Shown here: positions 12,542-23,012 of the stretch, one piece after another
Position numbering within the stretch: position 1 is the first letter of the stretch
Layout of the letters: the number at the start of each line of letters is the position of its first letter
Made by a program: the position numbers and the translations under genes
Source of the DNA: Pleodorina starrii
Lineage: Eukaryota; Chlorophyta; Chlorophyceae; Chlamydomonadales; Volvocaceae
NCBI GenBank assembly: GCA_030267565.1
Contig: BRXU01000001.1
Location: forward strand, 6,014,001-6,078,000
Direction: 5' to 3'
Length of the DNA stretch: 64,000 nucleotides
Notes under the pieces: model-generated
The model's input: only the letters and a program-made list of their open reading frames with translations
What the model was told of the DNA's origin: nothing
Databases searched by the model: none

Positions 12542-13404
12542 CTGCGGTCGAGGAAAAGCAAGGATTAGTCGACAAAGCCTGACGAAAGCGTGAAATTAAC
12601 ATGAAGGTTTCAACGTAGGGTGCAAATGGCATATGGGAAACTGCGTTGACACCCACTGAAGATGGCGATTCAACTCGGCTTGGCGGTTGCTTCTCGGCAG
12701 CACGATGGAGCTCACTGCAAATTCAGAGTTGTGGTCTTGTCAGCGTGACTTACACACCGGCGTGCAGTTTTTGGCTTATACATTCACAAGCCTTACCGCA
12801 AAATTATGCCGCAACGCCGGACGGAGTAATAGTAACAAGCTGCGCCTCCCAGGGCCCCAGCCGTCACTATAAAAGCGAATGCGGCCTTATCCCAACCAAG
12901 GTATCCCTTACGGGGCGACATGAGTCTCGCCGAAGCGAGCACATACTACCTTCACGAAACCTTTGTTGCGAGCGATCGCTGTAATAGAAGAAATTAATAA
13001 ATAACCTTATACGTAAATTTCAGTATAGTCAACTCACGTCCTTGAGGAAAACGGCCTTTTAAGCAGGTGCAATCGCCATTTTCGGTTGTACCCAACTACC
13101 TCACCGGAGTGGAAGCTGAGAACTATAAACCGCACGAGTGTAAGGCTTTCATTGACAAAAGAAATTTCCATTTCTTTTCCATTACAGAAACGGCCACAGT
13201 TTCGATTAATAGGAGCGGAAAGCACCCGAGGGCTTTCTCGTAACTGTGCCGCTACTGTGCCCACTGCACACAGAGACGACCTGACGGCGTGCTCAGGCAA
13301 CAAAAACACCTAGACAACTTATCTGATATAAACTTGTGGCTTAGTAGAAGGCCAACCTTAGACAAAGCCCCAGCACCGGCAGCATGCCGAAAGTCCTGAT
13401 GCGC

Positions 13405-13409
13405 TTACA
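13405..13409 (-). terminator. candidate TGTAA poly(A) signal of ABC ATPase gene
   Basis: TTACA on plus, TGTAA on minus, about 1.07 kb downstream of the stop at 14480. This would place both pentanucleotide arrays inside the 3' UTR. Confidence 0.3.
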
Positions 13410-13833
13410 GGACGTGACGTAAACCGCAATGCGAACACGCCGGGCCTTGGCCCAAGACTCACGCCGTTTCCATCATTCTGCACAAATCTGCGGCCCAGCT
13501 TGAACGCATCGTAGCCATGCCTCGAGGCTTAAAACCGCCCGTCATTCCCACGGCCGGGCCCTTCCTTCGAGTCGCCGCGACGATAAGCGGCCGGGGCATG
13601 ATCCCTTGCGCCAACCCATAGCTGACGCAGTCCGCCCGGCCTTTCTCCGCCTCGCTCTCAGTCCCCCACTTCCCCTCCCCTCCATCGAACAACCGCGCCA
13701 CCCGATCACCCTCCCCACCACAAACGGACATTTCCCTCCAATCGACCCGCCATCGAAGGGCAAACCAAACTGCGGTCCAGGGGGGGGCGCGGGCAGTGGC
13801 AACGTGGCCGGCGGCCTGGGGCCGTCGCTGTGC

Positions 13834-13968
13834 GGCGGTGCGGTGCGGTGGCGGTGCGGTGCGGTGCGGTGCGGTGCGGTGCGGTGCGGTGCGGTGCGGT
13901 GCGGTGCGGTGCGGTGCGGAGCGGAGCGGAGCGGAGCGGAGCGGTGCGGTGCGGTGCGGTGCGGTGTG
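13834..13968. repeat. (GCGGT)n / (GCGGA)n pentanucleotide array
   Basis: About 27 near-perfect five-base units: GCGGT, then a block of GCGGA (about 13916-13940), then GCGGT again. The switch and return suggest slippage or expansion from a point-mutated unit. It lies downstream of the ABC ATPase gene. Confidence 0.95.
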
Positions 13969-14250
13969 GTGCGGACGTCCGACCTGCTGACAGATCCGGA
14001 ACGCGGGCCAGGCTGGTCAGGCAGGGGAGTCTGTCACCCGGGGGCCACCAGGCACGAGCCCTTCCGGTACATCCCCAGGCAGGAGCGGGTTGGGCTGTGG
14101 CCCCCCCAGTTGCCTGTAGAGCCTCTCTTTGACAAAGCGGCTTTGACCTCCTGGAAGGCAGAGAAGCCGTAGTCGCCAACCGACAACCGACAAGGGCGTA
14201 CGACTGACCCGTGGGTCGTATTGATCTCCGGCCACCCAGAGCGGCACCCG

Positions 14251-14281
14251 CTCCGGTCCGGTCCGGTCCGGTCCGGTCCGG
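14251..14281. repeat. (GGTCC)n array
   Basis: Roughly six units of CCGGT/GGTCC in the predicted 3' UTR of the ABC ATPase gene. Confidence 0.9.
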
Positions 14282-14479
14282 GAGTGCGCCGGCGCCGGCC
14301 GGCGGCGGCGGCTCTGACGGCGGCGGCGGCAGCGGCAGCGGCGGCTTCTGCGGGTCTGATGCACGAAGGCATGATGCTGGAAGCAAACCGCCCACACGAC
14401 CAGTCGAACCGGTATGCCTCTATCGGTAGTGAAGCTAATGTGTTGCGGCGAGCGGCCGAACACGCCGCCATGGCTCTGG

Positions 14480-16300
14480 TCAAGGTACCCCTTGCGCGCC
14501 ACGCAGCTGCGACGGCGACGGCGGCGACAGCGCGCCGTCGCCGTACAGGACATCGACGTCGGCGTCGCCGTCCCGCAGCTCCGCCGGCCTGCTGGCCGGT
14601 AGCAGCGGCGCCGCAGCCGCAGCCGCCGGCCCCACCCCAGCCCTGGCTCCGCCTCCGTCCAGCGCTGGCACCGACGAATGCTTGGAGCCTTCGCCGCCTC
14701 CGCCGCCTCCGCCGCCCTCGGCGGACGGGTGAATGAGCATTTGCACCGGCGGCAGCGACGCCAGCGGCGGCGGAGGCGGCGGCAGGGGCAAGTGTACGAC
14801 GGTGCCCAGCGGCAGTTCCAGGATGCGGCCGCCGACGCGGGCGGGCTGCTGCGGGTCGTGGGTCACCCACACCAGTGCAGCGCCGCAGGTGCGGAGCACT
14901 TGTTCCACCCTGACGATGGGCGGTGTGTGCAACAGTGGGTTTTGAAAGAACGGAGCAAACGGGGGACGGGGATGGGATGGGGCATTGGGTGGGGCATTGG
15001 CCATAAGAAAATGAAGCCGCAGCGATGGTGGTGGGGTCGGAGGCGACGGTGGTGGGGTCGGAGGTGAGGGCTCGGAAGAGCGCCGCGCCTGGGCGGGGGG
15101 AAGGCCTCCAGGGGACCTCAGGGCAATCGGACAGCCTCCCGCGCCCCCCTCACCTTGGCGGACATTCAGGGCAGTGCGGTGTAGCGACATTCAGAGTAGA
15201 GCCCAGACGGGCCCAGTAAGGCCCTGTACCGGACCCGGCCCCAATCCCCAGCTCCCCACCACCAGTCCCCAACTCGCTCAGTCCCCGTTACCCGATCCCC
15301 CCCGCCCAGTCCTGGTCCTGGTCCTGGTCCTGGTCCTGGTCGCACCTGAGCGCCGACACCGGGTCGCAAGCGCTTGTGGGTTCATCCAGGAGCAGCACCC
15401 GGGGACCCAGGGCCACAGACAGGGCCAGGGACACTCGCTGAGCCTGGCCTCCCTGGAGGGGTAAGGGGGAGCGGGAGCGGGAGGGGGGAGGTGACAACAA
15501 GGGCGGGGCGGGGCACAGCGCGTCAAGAGGGGTGAGGCTGCTTGTACTGGCTTTGGCTCTGGAACGGCAACGGTCACGGTAACGGTAACCCCTTCACCCT
15601 CCCCGGCTCGAGGCCCTCCCTAACCGTTCCCCAGCCTGTCAGCTTATTGCCTCTTTGGCCCGTCACACTCTTAACCCGCCCCGCCCCGCCCCTCACCCTC
15701 CCCTCACCCTCCCTTTCACTCGTACAACCCCCCGCCCCCAACCCGTCCCGCCCCGGCCCGAGCTTCGCCCTCTTAGCTCTCACGCCCCCCCCCCCTTCAC
15801 TGCTCACCGACAGCTCTCCCCACTGCTGATTGAGCACCACTTGCTCCAGACCCAGATCGTGGATCAGCGCCGGGAGGTCACCGCGGGGGCGAGCTCGCTG
15901 CGCCGCGAAGCGCTGCGCATTGAAGTACAGCTCCGCGGGGGTGCCGCGCAGGCTGCTGGCGCGAGACTGGGGCACGTACGACACGGCGGTGCGCCAGGCG
16001 GGGTAACCCACGTGGGCGGGCGGGCTGCCGTGCAGCAGCAGCGTGCCGCCCTGGGTTGGGTTTGGGGGGGGAAAGGGTGTTGGGCGTTGTTCGGGACTCG
16101 GGTACTCTGACAAGGACGCCGGAACTCGCCTGCGGATGATCCAGGCACGCCAGCGCCCGCAGTAAGAGCGATTTACCAACTCCGCTTGGTCCACGGACGA
16201 AGAGGATTTCTCCCGCCTCGAGCGTGAACGAAATGTTGGAGAGGATGTTTCGATCGGCAACATCGCGCCGAAGGTTACGTACTTCCAGCACTGGCGCCAT
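14480..16300 (-). CDS. soluble ABC transporter ATP-binding protein (FetA/YbbL, plant STAR1-like)
   Basis: Four exons, 16130-16300, 15808-16050, 15346-15452 and 14480-14909, give 316 residues. All nucleotide-binding motifs are present: Walker [10 protein letters not shown]-loop SYVPQ, signature LSGGQAQR (split between exons 2 and 3), Walker [11 protein letters not shown], and H-loop VWVTHD. There are no membrane segments, so it needs a separate permease, as FetA with FetB in bacteria or STAR1 with STAR2 in plants; the substrate cannot be read. I chose the ATG at 16300 ([12 protein letters not shown]) because the family begins there; an in-frame ATG at 16333 would add 11 residues. Intron 1 appears to be a GC-AG intron. 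The last ~110 residues are poly-Gly/Pro/Ala, absent from the bacterial family and probably disordered. Confidence 0.92.
15310..15341. repeat. (CCTGGT)n array in intron
   Basis: About five hexamer units just inside the donor side of intron 3 of the ABC ATPase gene. Confidence 0.9.
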
Positions 16301-17358
16301 TCGCTTAAGGCTAATCCGATAATAGACAAACACGTGTAGCTTTGTGATTAATGCAAAGTAACGTTGTTTGACATCTCACGTGGATGGCAGCCCGCAAAAA
16401 ATGTGCAGCTTTCACCGCGCACCAATTTCATTACTCAGTTCGACGAGCAGAAATCCTAGTGAGGCTGGTCAACTTGTCGTTCGCGGGGCGCGTCACCGTC
16501 ACGGTGTCGGCAAAGTGGTTCCGTCGTAGCCGTACGCCGTGAACTTTTCGGTCCGCTCTGTTCGGTCGAAGGCGTATAAAAACGCTCGTCCTTCCGCACA
16601 AAGGCGCCCATGTGACTTTTGGTCAACGCCATGTGCACAGTGCATTCTTCGTTAGTAACAAGCGCCGACTTCTGGGCCCGTGTCGCGTCGTTCGCCGCCC
16701 TAGGGGCCGTGCCGGCTGGTTAGGACGCGGTCCCGGCGGCTTGCCAACCAGGCGGGCCGTGTTGTGTTTGTAGGCCCTCCGGACTCTGTCTCCCCTGTCC
16801 CCTCCCGGACTCTGTCTCCCGCCTGACTGTCTCGGCGGGAGTGTTCCGTGGGTGCCTGTGGGCTGCCCGGTGTTTGTTTTTGCCCTTACTTGCTGTGTGT
16901 GTGCTTGTCTTCGTCGCGGTGGGAACCCCCTTGTCCCAGTCACTAATCAATCCCGTCTTCCAATACGCAATCATGGCCGCAGCTGCAGGTGCATCAAACG
17001 AAATGCCGGACCCGACGAAATGAATTGTCGGAAGTGAGGATGCACGGCCGGCCAATGCTTGTCGAGAAGCAGCAGCGCCTTGTCTAGATCCATGTTGACT
17101 TCATGCAGAACTAGCCGGAAGAGAAACTCATTCGGGAGTGCCGACCGTGGTGAGGGACCGGTGCGCTTGTAGGTCGTACTATTTCGATAAATAGTACGGC
17201 ACGCATGCTCCAGCGCTGTTCCCGCGCACAGCAACGAGACTAAATAATATACAAATAACAAATAAAGATACTAATCTCCAACACAATTAAGTATTCAAAC
17301 ATCACATGTAGGGCCGTTTTTGTTTTTTTTGGACGAGCATTTTTTTGTATGCCCTCGA
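16301..17358. other. intergenic stretch upstream of the ABC ATPase gene
   Basis: It should hold the ABC ATPase promoter on its left side. A minus-strand frame at 16971-17261 (96 codons, containing LPNEFLFRLVLHEVNMDLDK and HWPAVHPHFRQF) looks more protein-like than its surroundings, but I see no partner exon and do not recognise it. A perfect 10-bp inverted repeat with a CGAT loop lies at 17175-17198. A plus-strand TATAAAAA near 16575 has no associated gene. Confidence 0.35.
17175..17198. repeat. perfect inverted repeat, 10-bp arms, 4-nt loop
   Basis: CGTACTATTT, CGAT, AAATAGTACG: the arms are fully complementary. This could form a hairpin or be a remnant terminal repeat; no coding context explains it. 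Confidence 0.85.
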
Positions 17359-17371
17359 CCAACTTTTGCTG
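17359..17371 (+). repeat. target-site duplication, left copy
   Basis: CCAACTTTTGCTG, repeated exactly at 17893-17905. The pair brackets the LINE fragment and marks the insertion. Confidence 0.8.
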
Positions 17372-17372
17372 C

Positions 17373-17704
17373 CGATGCAATTTGAGGGTTATATCCCCCC
17401 GGCACACCATCGTTCCTTACTTCGTTTTCGGTTGTGCGTTTCTGATTTGGCGGTTAACAGTGAAAGCAGTCGGTCTAGAGAGCTTCGTGTATGCAAAGCG
17501 TGTCGTTCTGATGGCGCTATCGAGGACGAGAAGCATTTTCTATGGGAGTGTCCTGCTCTTGTGTCGGCGCGGCAGAAGATTTGGGACTTAGGTGTACCCA
17601 CTACTGCGAGTGTTCACGATGTCATGCAAGTTGATGACCAGCGTGGTCTTGCGAAAGCTATATACGAGATGTTTGCTTTTCGGCGTGAGCGTATCGCTTC
17701 CTAA
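17373..17704 (+). pseudogene. C-terminal fragment of LINE ORF2 with zinc-knuckle
   Basis: The open frame carries the typical end of a LINE reverse-transcriptase protein: HRSLLRFRLCVSDLAVNSES, then a CxxC...HxxxxC zinc-binding arrangement (CKACRSDGAIEDEKHFLWEC), then a short helical tail ending at TAA 17702-17704. The reverse-transcriptase and endonuclease domains are missing, so the copy is dead. The apparent ATG at 17345 lies in the flanking DNA and is not part of the element. Confidence 0.8.
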
Positions 17705-17868
17705 GAGTTTGCCTGTGTGCGAGCACATCCAGTCTACTTCATCCACTGTATCACCATCGTTTCGAATCTTTCTTTGTCTTTTTGGTTTTCTTTATCTTTT
17801 TTGCGCGACTGAGGCGGTTCATGAGCCTCCGGGTTCGTTTGAGCCGTACGAGCTCATTGAAGCTTGTA

Positions 17869-17892
17869 ACATCCATCCATCCATCCATCCAT
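17869..17892 (+). repeat. (CATC)n 3' tail of LINE
   Basis: About six CATC units right after GCTTGTAA at the 3' end of the element, directly abutting the right target-site duplication. Confidence 0.85.
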
Positions 17893-17905
17893 CCAACTTT
17901 TGCTG
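17893..17905 (+). repeat. target-site duplication, right copy
   Basis: CCAACTTTTGCTG, identical to 17359-17371. Confidence 0.8.
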
Positions 17906-19303
17906 TGGGCTGTGGCCGCATGAACCGAAAGGCCACTTCAAAACTTGAATCACACAATCTGTGTGGAAGCATGCTTAAAATACTGGCCGCGGATTACGGC
18001 GATGGGTTCAGCCATGTGACTCCGACACGTGACGTCTTGGCCCAGCTCCGTAACCCAATACGGCCCGCGTGTTGCAGCTTGTTGCCGACATGCATAGCTG
18101 GGCCCCAATCAACTAACTCTGGATGTCAACTTGGCGAGGTGGAGCTGCGGGTTAGCCCAGCTGCGCCCCCGTGGAGGCCTTGCACCGCCCAACCCCCCTC
18201 AGGACACGAAGTAACCCCGGGCTGCACCCGCCGTGACGTCCACCTATCCAAGGTCCAGGCAATGACACATCACAGGGAAGGTTGTCACACGGTTTAAACC
18301 AGTCAAGGCCTGCACAGCTGCACAGACGCTTCCTTCGTTGGCGTGCGCATGGTACCGTAACAACAAGACCCGCTGGTCCGCTGGTTCTGCGTTTCCGAGG
18401 GTCTGCAACCCACTGTACTTCCAACCACAACAACAGCAACACACGCTTCCAGGGCCGGGTCCACCGGGGAGGGAAACCCCGTTTGCGTCAACCACAACGT
18501 TGGACCTGCCATAACCCTTGTGTCTCCTCGCCGCATCGCCCCCCCTCCCGTGGGCACATCACTGCGACCAACAGAACAACACTTAGCGGCCTACAAAGGC
18601 CTCCCTCCGGTGACTCTGGCAGTATGTACGGCGGACGATCACCGTTTGTGCATTTCGGTTGTCAGGTTTCTGTATCGAGCTATCTATCCATGTACGGGCG
18701 GGTTTTCTCCCCCGCCTGAGCTGCCCTCCGCATTGTCCACAGCCACAAGCCACAACTGCCACCCCCACCCCCCATCCTGGAAGGTCACCACACCAGTGCC
18801 ACCAACCACCCGGAACTCGCCAGCGGTCACCCTCACCCTCACCTGCCATGCCGTCCTCCTTTTCATCCCCATCGGGTGCCACATCAGGACAAGAGAGGGG
18901 ACATCAGAAAACCTCTCTCAACCTCAATCTCAACCTCGTGCTGTACAGTTGAAACACACACACGCATGGGGTGCCCGTCGCAGTACACAGGGCCCGACTA
19001 GTGTAAAACGCAAAAATGCAACGGGTGCAACAGGGACTGCTCCTCCCCGGCCCTGGCCGGAATAACGTACAGATTGTGGTCGTACATGTGTTGTACAAGT
19101 CGCTGGCGTATCCCCTGGGAGGTCACCCATGTTGTGGTGGGACGAAACAGCGGTCGCCGTCGTCGAAGCGGTCCCCAGTGGGGAAAGAGGCCCCCACGAA
19201 TTGACGGAACACGGCTTTGTTATCCCAGCCACGAATCCGTCCCTCCCCTCCTCCAACCACTGCCTCCCCCTCACGCCTCCGTAAACCACCTCCCTACACT
19301 CGC
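17906..19303. other. intergenic stretch, no gene resolved
   Basis: Downstream of the DAO oxidoreductase gene, so at least its right part should be that gene's 3' UTR. Short frames on both strands (for example minus 18244-18495) show no domain and no phase-matched exon partners. Nothing else is supportable. Confidence 0.35.
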
Positions 19304-22300
19304 TCACAGATACACTGCGCCCGCCGCCGCCTCGGGCCCGGGCACGGTGGGCATGGCGGGTCCGAAGCGGCCGGTGGCTGGCAGCCAGGTCCGCGGAAAG
19401 CCGGGATCGATCGGCTGACCTGCGACCATGTCCGCCAGCACGCGGCCACATGTGAAGGTGCGCGTCATGCCGTGTCCACTGAAGCCGGCAGCCACGAACT
19501 GAGGGCGGGCGGGCGGGCGGGGAGGTGCGGCAGGTACAAGTTGAGTGGAAGGGTAAGAAGAAGGGGGGAGGGTAAGGCGAGGCGAGGCGAGTTCCGCAGG
19601 GAACCGATTGGAACCACACACGTGTACACACACGCACACGCGCGAGCAGAGAAAACGGTACCCTGGCCGCTGCCCGCCCAGAACCGCCCCGGCAGCCGTA
19701 GCCCCACCTGCCCCCTCCCCTCCTGCTGCCCCACCCACCTGACCCCGGCGACCCGGCACCGGTCCCACGAACGGGAATCGGTCCTGCGTGAAACCCAGGA
19801 TGCCGCTCCACTCCACCTCCGGATACAACACCCCGCCACTGGCCTCAAACAGGTCCGGGAAGCGCTCCGGCAGGTACGAATGCAGCCGCTGTCGTACACG
19901 CTCGTCCAGCGAGGCGTCGTCGTACACGCCCCACTCGAGGTCGGGTACGACATCGCGAAAGCCACCCACCACCAGCCGCCCGTCTTCGCGGCGCGACCAG
20001 TACACGTAGCCGCCGCGCGCGAAGAAGGCGGAGTCGAGCGGGAAGGCGACGCCGCCGGCGGCGGGCGGGCGCGTTGCGGCCACGTGATTGCGCACGGGCA
20101 CCAGCGCGGTTCGGAGCTCGGGAAGCAGCGAGGAGCCGTATGCGTTGGTGCAGTGGACCACGCGGCGAGCCAGTACCGTGTCGCCCAGCTCCGTGACGAC
20201 CTGCAGTCGGCGAAGAGGGGGAGGCAAGGGGGAGAGAGGGTTGACAGCCGACGGGGGCCAGGCAGGGAGGGGGTTAAAATCAAGGTGGCACTGCAGCGGC
20301 GGAAGGGAGGCGACGTCAGGAAACGGATGGGGAGGGGGCGAACCTTCCACATACACACACACACACACAACCCTCACCGACCTGCAGCAGTGGTGTCGCC
20401 GCCGCGTCCAACATCTCCGACCCGGGAGGGCCTCCCTGCAGCAGCGGACAGCGGACAGCAGTGGACAGCAGCGAACAGCGAAGACAGCGGCAACGGAGCG
20501 CAACTTGCAGATATGGATGCAATGCGGCTCAGAGCGGATCTCAACCTCCCCCGGCAACTGCCCCCGCGGCCCCCTCGCCCGCCGGCAGCCCGGGATACTC
20601 AGCAGCCCGGTACGGCACATCGTGTTCACCGCTCTCTAGCCCTCAACCGCACGCGCCCACCCCTAACAGCCGCCGGAGGCCCGCTCCCAGACCAGACCAG
20701 CACAGACCAGACCAGCTGCCCCGGCACCCCAACCCTCCCAACCCCAATCCTGCCGCTCTCTCCGCCCTCCACCCAGCCCAGCCACCAGGACTCAACAGAC
20801 CCAGGACGCACCTGCGCGGCCCCAGACCACAGGGGCAGGATGTTGTTAGCCGCCGCCGTGGCCACGTGGCCGTTGCCGTTGTGGCCGTTGTAGCCGTTAT
20901 GTCCGTTATAGCCGTTATGTCCGTTGTAGTTGTTGTGGTTATGGCCCTCGGGTGGGTGCAGCGCCAGCCCCCGCCCCAGCCCCAGACCCAGCCCCGGCGG
21001 CAGCTCTGCACTGCAAGGTAGCGGCATCACCGCCGCCACGCGCGTGTTCTCCGCCACCACCAGCCCCTCCGCGGGACCCGCCGCCGCCGCCATGCGCGCG
21101 ATGGCGTGCACCAGCCGCGCCGCCCACACGCGCGCCACGCCGGGCTGCCGTACAGCGCCCGCGTAGGCGTCCGTACCGAGCAGTGCGGATACCTGGCGGC
21201 GAGACAGCGGCTCCACGTCCGTGTGGATACCGAACTGGTGGCGGGGGAGGAGGGAGGCGGGAGGGTAGGCAGGCAAGGAGGGAGGATAACGGGTGCGTGA
21301 GGAGGGAGGAAAGGACTTGGGCGGGAACGACAGAGGGCGGCACTAAGAAATCTCGACGGAGGCAACCACCCACGGGGGTGGAGGGTGGAGGGTGATGTTT
21401 TTCAACGTGCGGAATGGCGAATGTGGGAGCAAAGGGGGGGAAGGGCAGCGCCGGTTGATACTGCTTTCCCAAAACCTGAACGACGACCGAGGCTGGAGGA
21501 GGAGGAGTTCGCTCTGGCAGCCAACCCGGCCTGGCCTGGCCTCGGCGACCCCCACCTCGCCGAACCCAGCCCGTCCCGTCCCCCTCCCGCCCCACCCGCT
21601 GCATGGTTGCCAGCTCCTGCATCTCCGCCTCCATCTCGCCCTGTCCCTCGTACAAGTAGAAGCCGCCGTCGCCGAAGGGCGCGTACCGCACCTCCCCCTC
21701 CAGCCTCTGCCCCCGAATGAAGTCCGTCACCTCAGACAGGCACTGCAGCTCAAAGGCCATCATGCGGCTCGTCTCCGAGGTGCCGTACCGCTCGGCGGTC
21801 TTGACCCAGGGCGCGTTGAGACTGAGAGGCAGGGGGGCGCAGGAGGGGGCCAGGGGGGGCGGAAGGAGCTGGCAAAAAGGCGGGAAAGCGAGTGGGGTGG
21901 GGTGGGTCGAGAAGACAGTGCGTAGAGGCAGGCTGACAAACTGGCTGACATACGGAGCGGTGTGTGAACGAGGGCAGAACCAAATACCAAAGGGGAGAGT
22001 GTGGCGCAGCCGTGGATGCAAGCCACGAAGATGACTGTGGCAAAGGTACGGGGAGGGGAGGGACAGGAGAGGGTCCCCACCAACCACTCACGCCGGCCAC
22101 AGCAATCCGCCGTTGCGGCCCGTGGCTCCGTGACTCAGCTGCCGGGCCTCCATAAGCACCACCTGCGGCCAACCGAAACAACCGACAACCGTCACGTACA
22201 GATATCGTTCACCCAATGAAGGCAATGATGCATGGTCCATGGCTAACGCACGCCAATGGCGTCAGGGTTGCAACCCCCAGTTGGGTGCAACCCTGCTCGG

Positions 22301-23012
22301 AACTAAGAGAAGGCCTTTGGTGCGGCCTTTGGACGCGACGCGCCGCGCCCTGCCGCGCGACGGCCTGACGAATCCAAGGTCTCCAAAGCGGCCACCCTTT
22401 CACAAAGCCTTCATTGGTGTGGTTTACAGGAAAGGCCGGAGAGTCAAACCGCCGGCCCAAGCGCCACAGCAACGGGCACTGGACTGAGAGGACAGCAGCA
22501 CCGCTCCCCGGCAGCGCAGCCCGCCAACCTGCTGGCCCCCAGCTCCCTCTCCTGCCCCTTCTGGCTCCCCTAGCTCCCAGGTACTGTGTGTCTTCTTCAT
22601 TTGTACGCCCGGTATAGCGGCCCCCCACTCGACTTGCCCGGTGGTGGAAATTTCCACTTGGGTTCTACCTCAGCTACCTGTAGCTCACCTGGAGGTCCGG
22701 GCGGGCCTTGCGAAGGTGGTAGGCGGTGCTGACACCCGCGATGCCGCCGCCGATAATGACCACATCAGCCGCGGGCGGCAGCGAGGGCCGCGGCTGCGAC
22801 CCGTTTTGCTGCGAAGGCGCCGTTCGGGGCGCGACGGGCTTGGTGGCTTCCGGAAAAGCCTTTAACCAGTATGAAAGCGTGGGCTTTGGCACTGGCGTGG
22901 GCACGACCACCCGCGACATGGCGGTTGCGTTCGGGCCCGTCCGTTGGAATATGGAAACCTTCGGCGTTTGGAGAGGGTGGCGTTGAGCGCCGGCGAAGTT
23001 AAGTGACGCCAA
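19304..23012 (-). CDS. FAD-dependent oxidoreductase, DAO family (PuuB/glycine oxidase-like)
   Basis: Exons 22689-23012, 22092-22162, 21596-21821, 20812-21234, 20382-20435 (tentative), 19739-20200 and 19304-19498 keep phase throughout, giving 584 residues (566 without the 54-nt exon). About 70 N-terminal residues are basic and S/T/P-rich, suggesting an organelle transit peptide. The FAD dinucleotide motif is DVVIIGGGIAGVSTAYHLRK. Family hallmarks follow: SHGATGRNGGLLWP after the first strand, RRVVHCTNAYGSSLLPEL, ALVPVRNHVAATRP, YVYWSRREDGRLVVGGFRD, and near the C terminus FVAAGFSGHGMTRTFTCGRV. Such enzymes oxidise the C-N bond of amino acids or polyamine adducts with O2, giving H2O2; the substrate here is unknown. 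Exon 4 carries an unusual Asn/His/Gly/Tyr-repeat insertion. Confidence 0.9.
20352..20369. repeat. (CA)n microsatellite in intron
   Basis: Pure CA dinucleotide run in the intron between exons 5 and 6 of the DAO oxidoreductase gene. Confidence 0.9.
20873..20945. repeat. degenerate 9-18 bp coding repeat (Asn-Gly-His/Tyr)
   Basis: Imperfect repeats of TTGTGGCCG/TTATGTCCG/TTATAGCCG on the plus strand. On the minus strand they encode N-G-H-N-G-Y-type repeats inside exon 4 of the oxidoreductase, where the family normally has a short connection. Confidence 0.75.

Larger units (their letters stand above)
12542..14479. other. intergenic stretch with pentanucleotide satellites
   Basis: The left part (12.6-13.3 kb) is relatively AT-rich and presumably holds the 5' end and promoter of the Q-rich gene; I could not find its first exon. 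The right part is probably the 3' UTR of the ABC ATPase gene, with two pentanucleotide repeats and a TGTAA candidate at 13405-13409 (minus). A plus-strand TATAAAA at 12868 has no associated gene. Confidence 0.4.
17372..17892 (+). mobile_element. 5'-truncated non-LTR retrotransposon (LINE) copy
   Basis: A 521-bp insertion bounded by a 13-bp direct repeat (17359-17371 and 17893-17905). It contains the last ~110 codons of a reverse-transcriptase ORF and a 3' tail of CATC/ATCC units, the microsatellite tail found on many LINEs. 5' truncation, tail and target duplication together fit target-primed reverse transcription. Its base composition is clearly less GC-rich than nearby genes. The last one or two bases of the repeat could be shared with the tail. 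Confidence 0.82.

Noticed and set aside
13796..14172. Plus-strand frames with repeated GAVRC peptides
   Set aside because: These are translations of the GCGGT pentanucleotide array in all three frames, not protein genes.
17345..17371. ATG at 17345 as the start of the LINE frame
   Set aside because: It lies outside the target-site duplication, so it belongs to flanking DNA and is open by chance.
19217..20893. 558-codon plus-strand open frame
   Set aside because: It is antisense to the DAO oxidoreductase exons, whose protein motifs are unambiguous.
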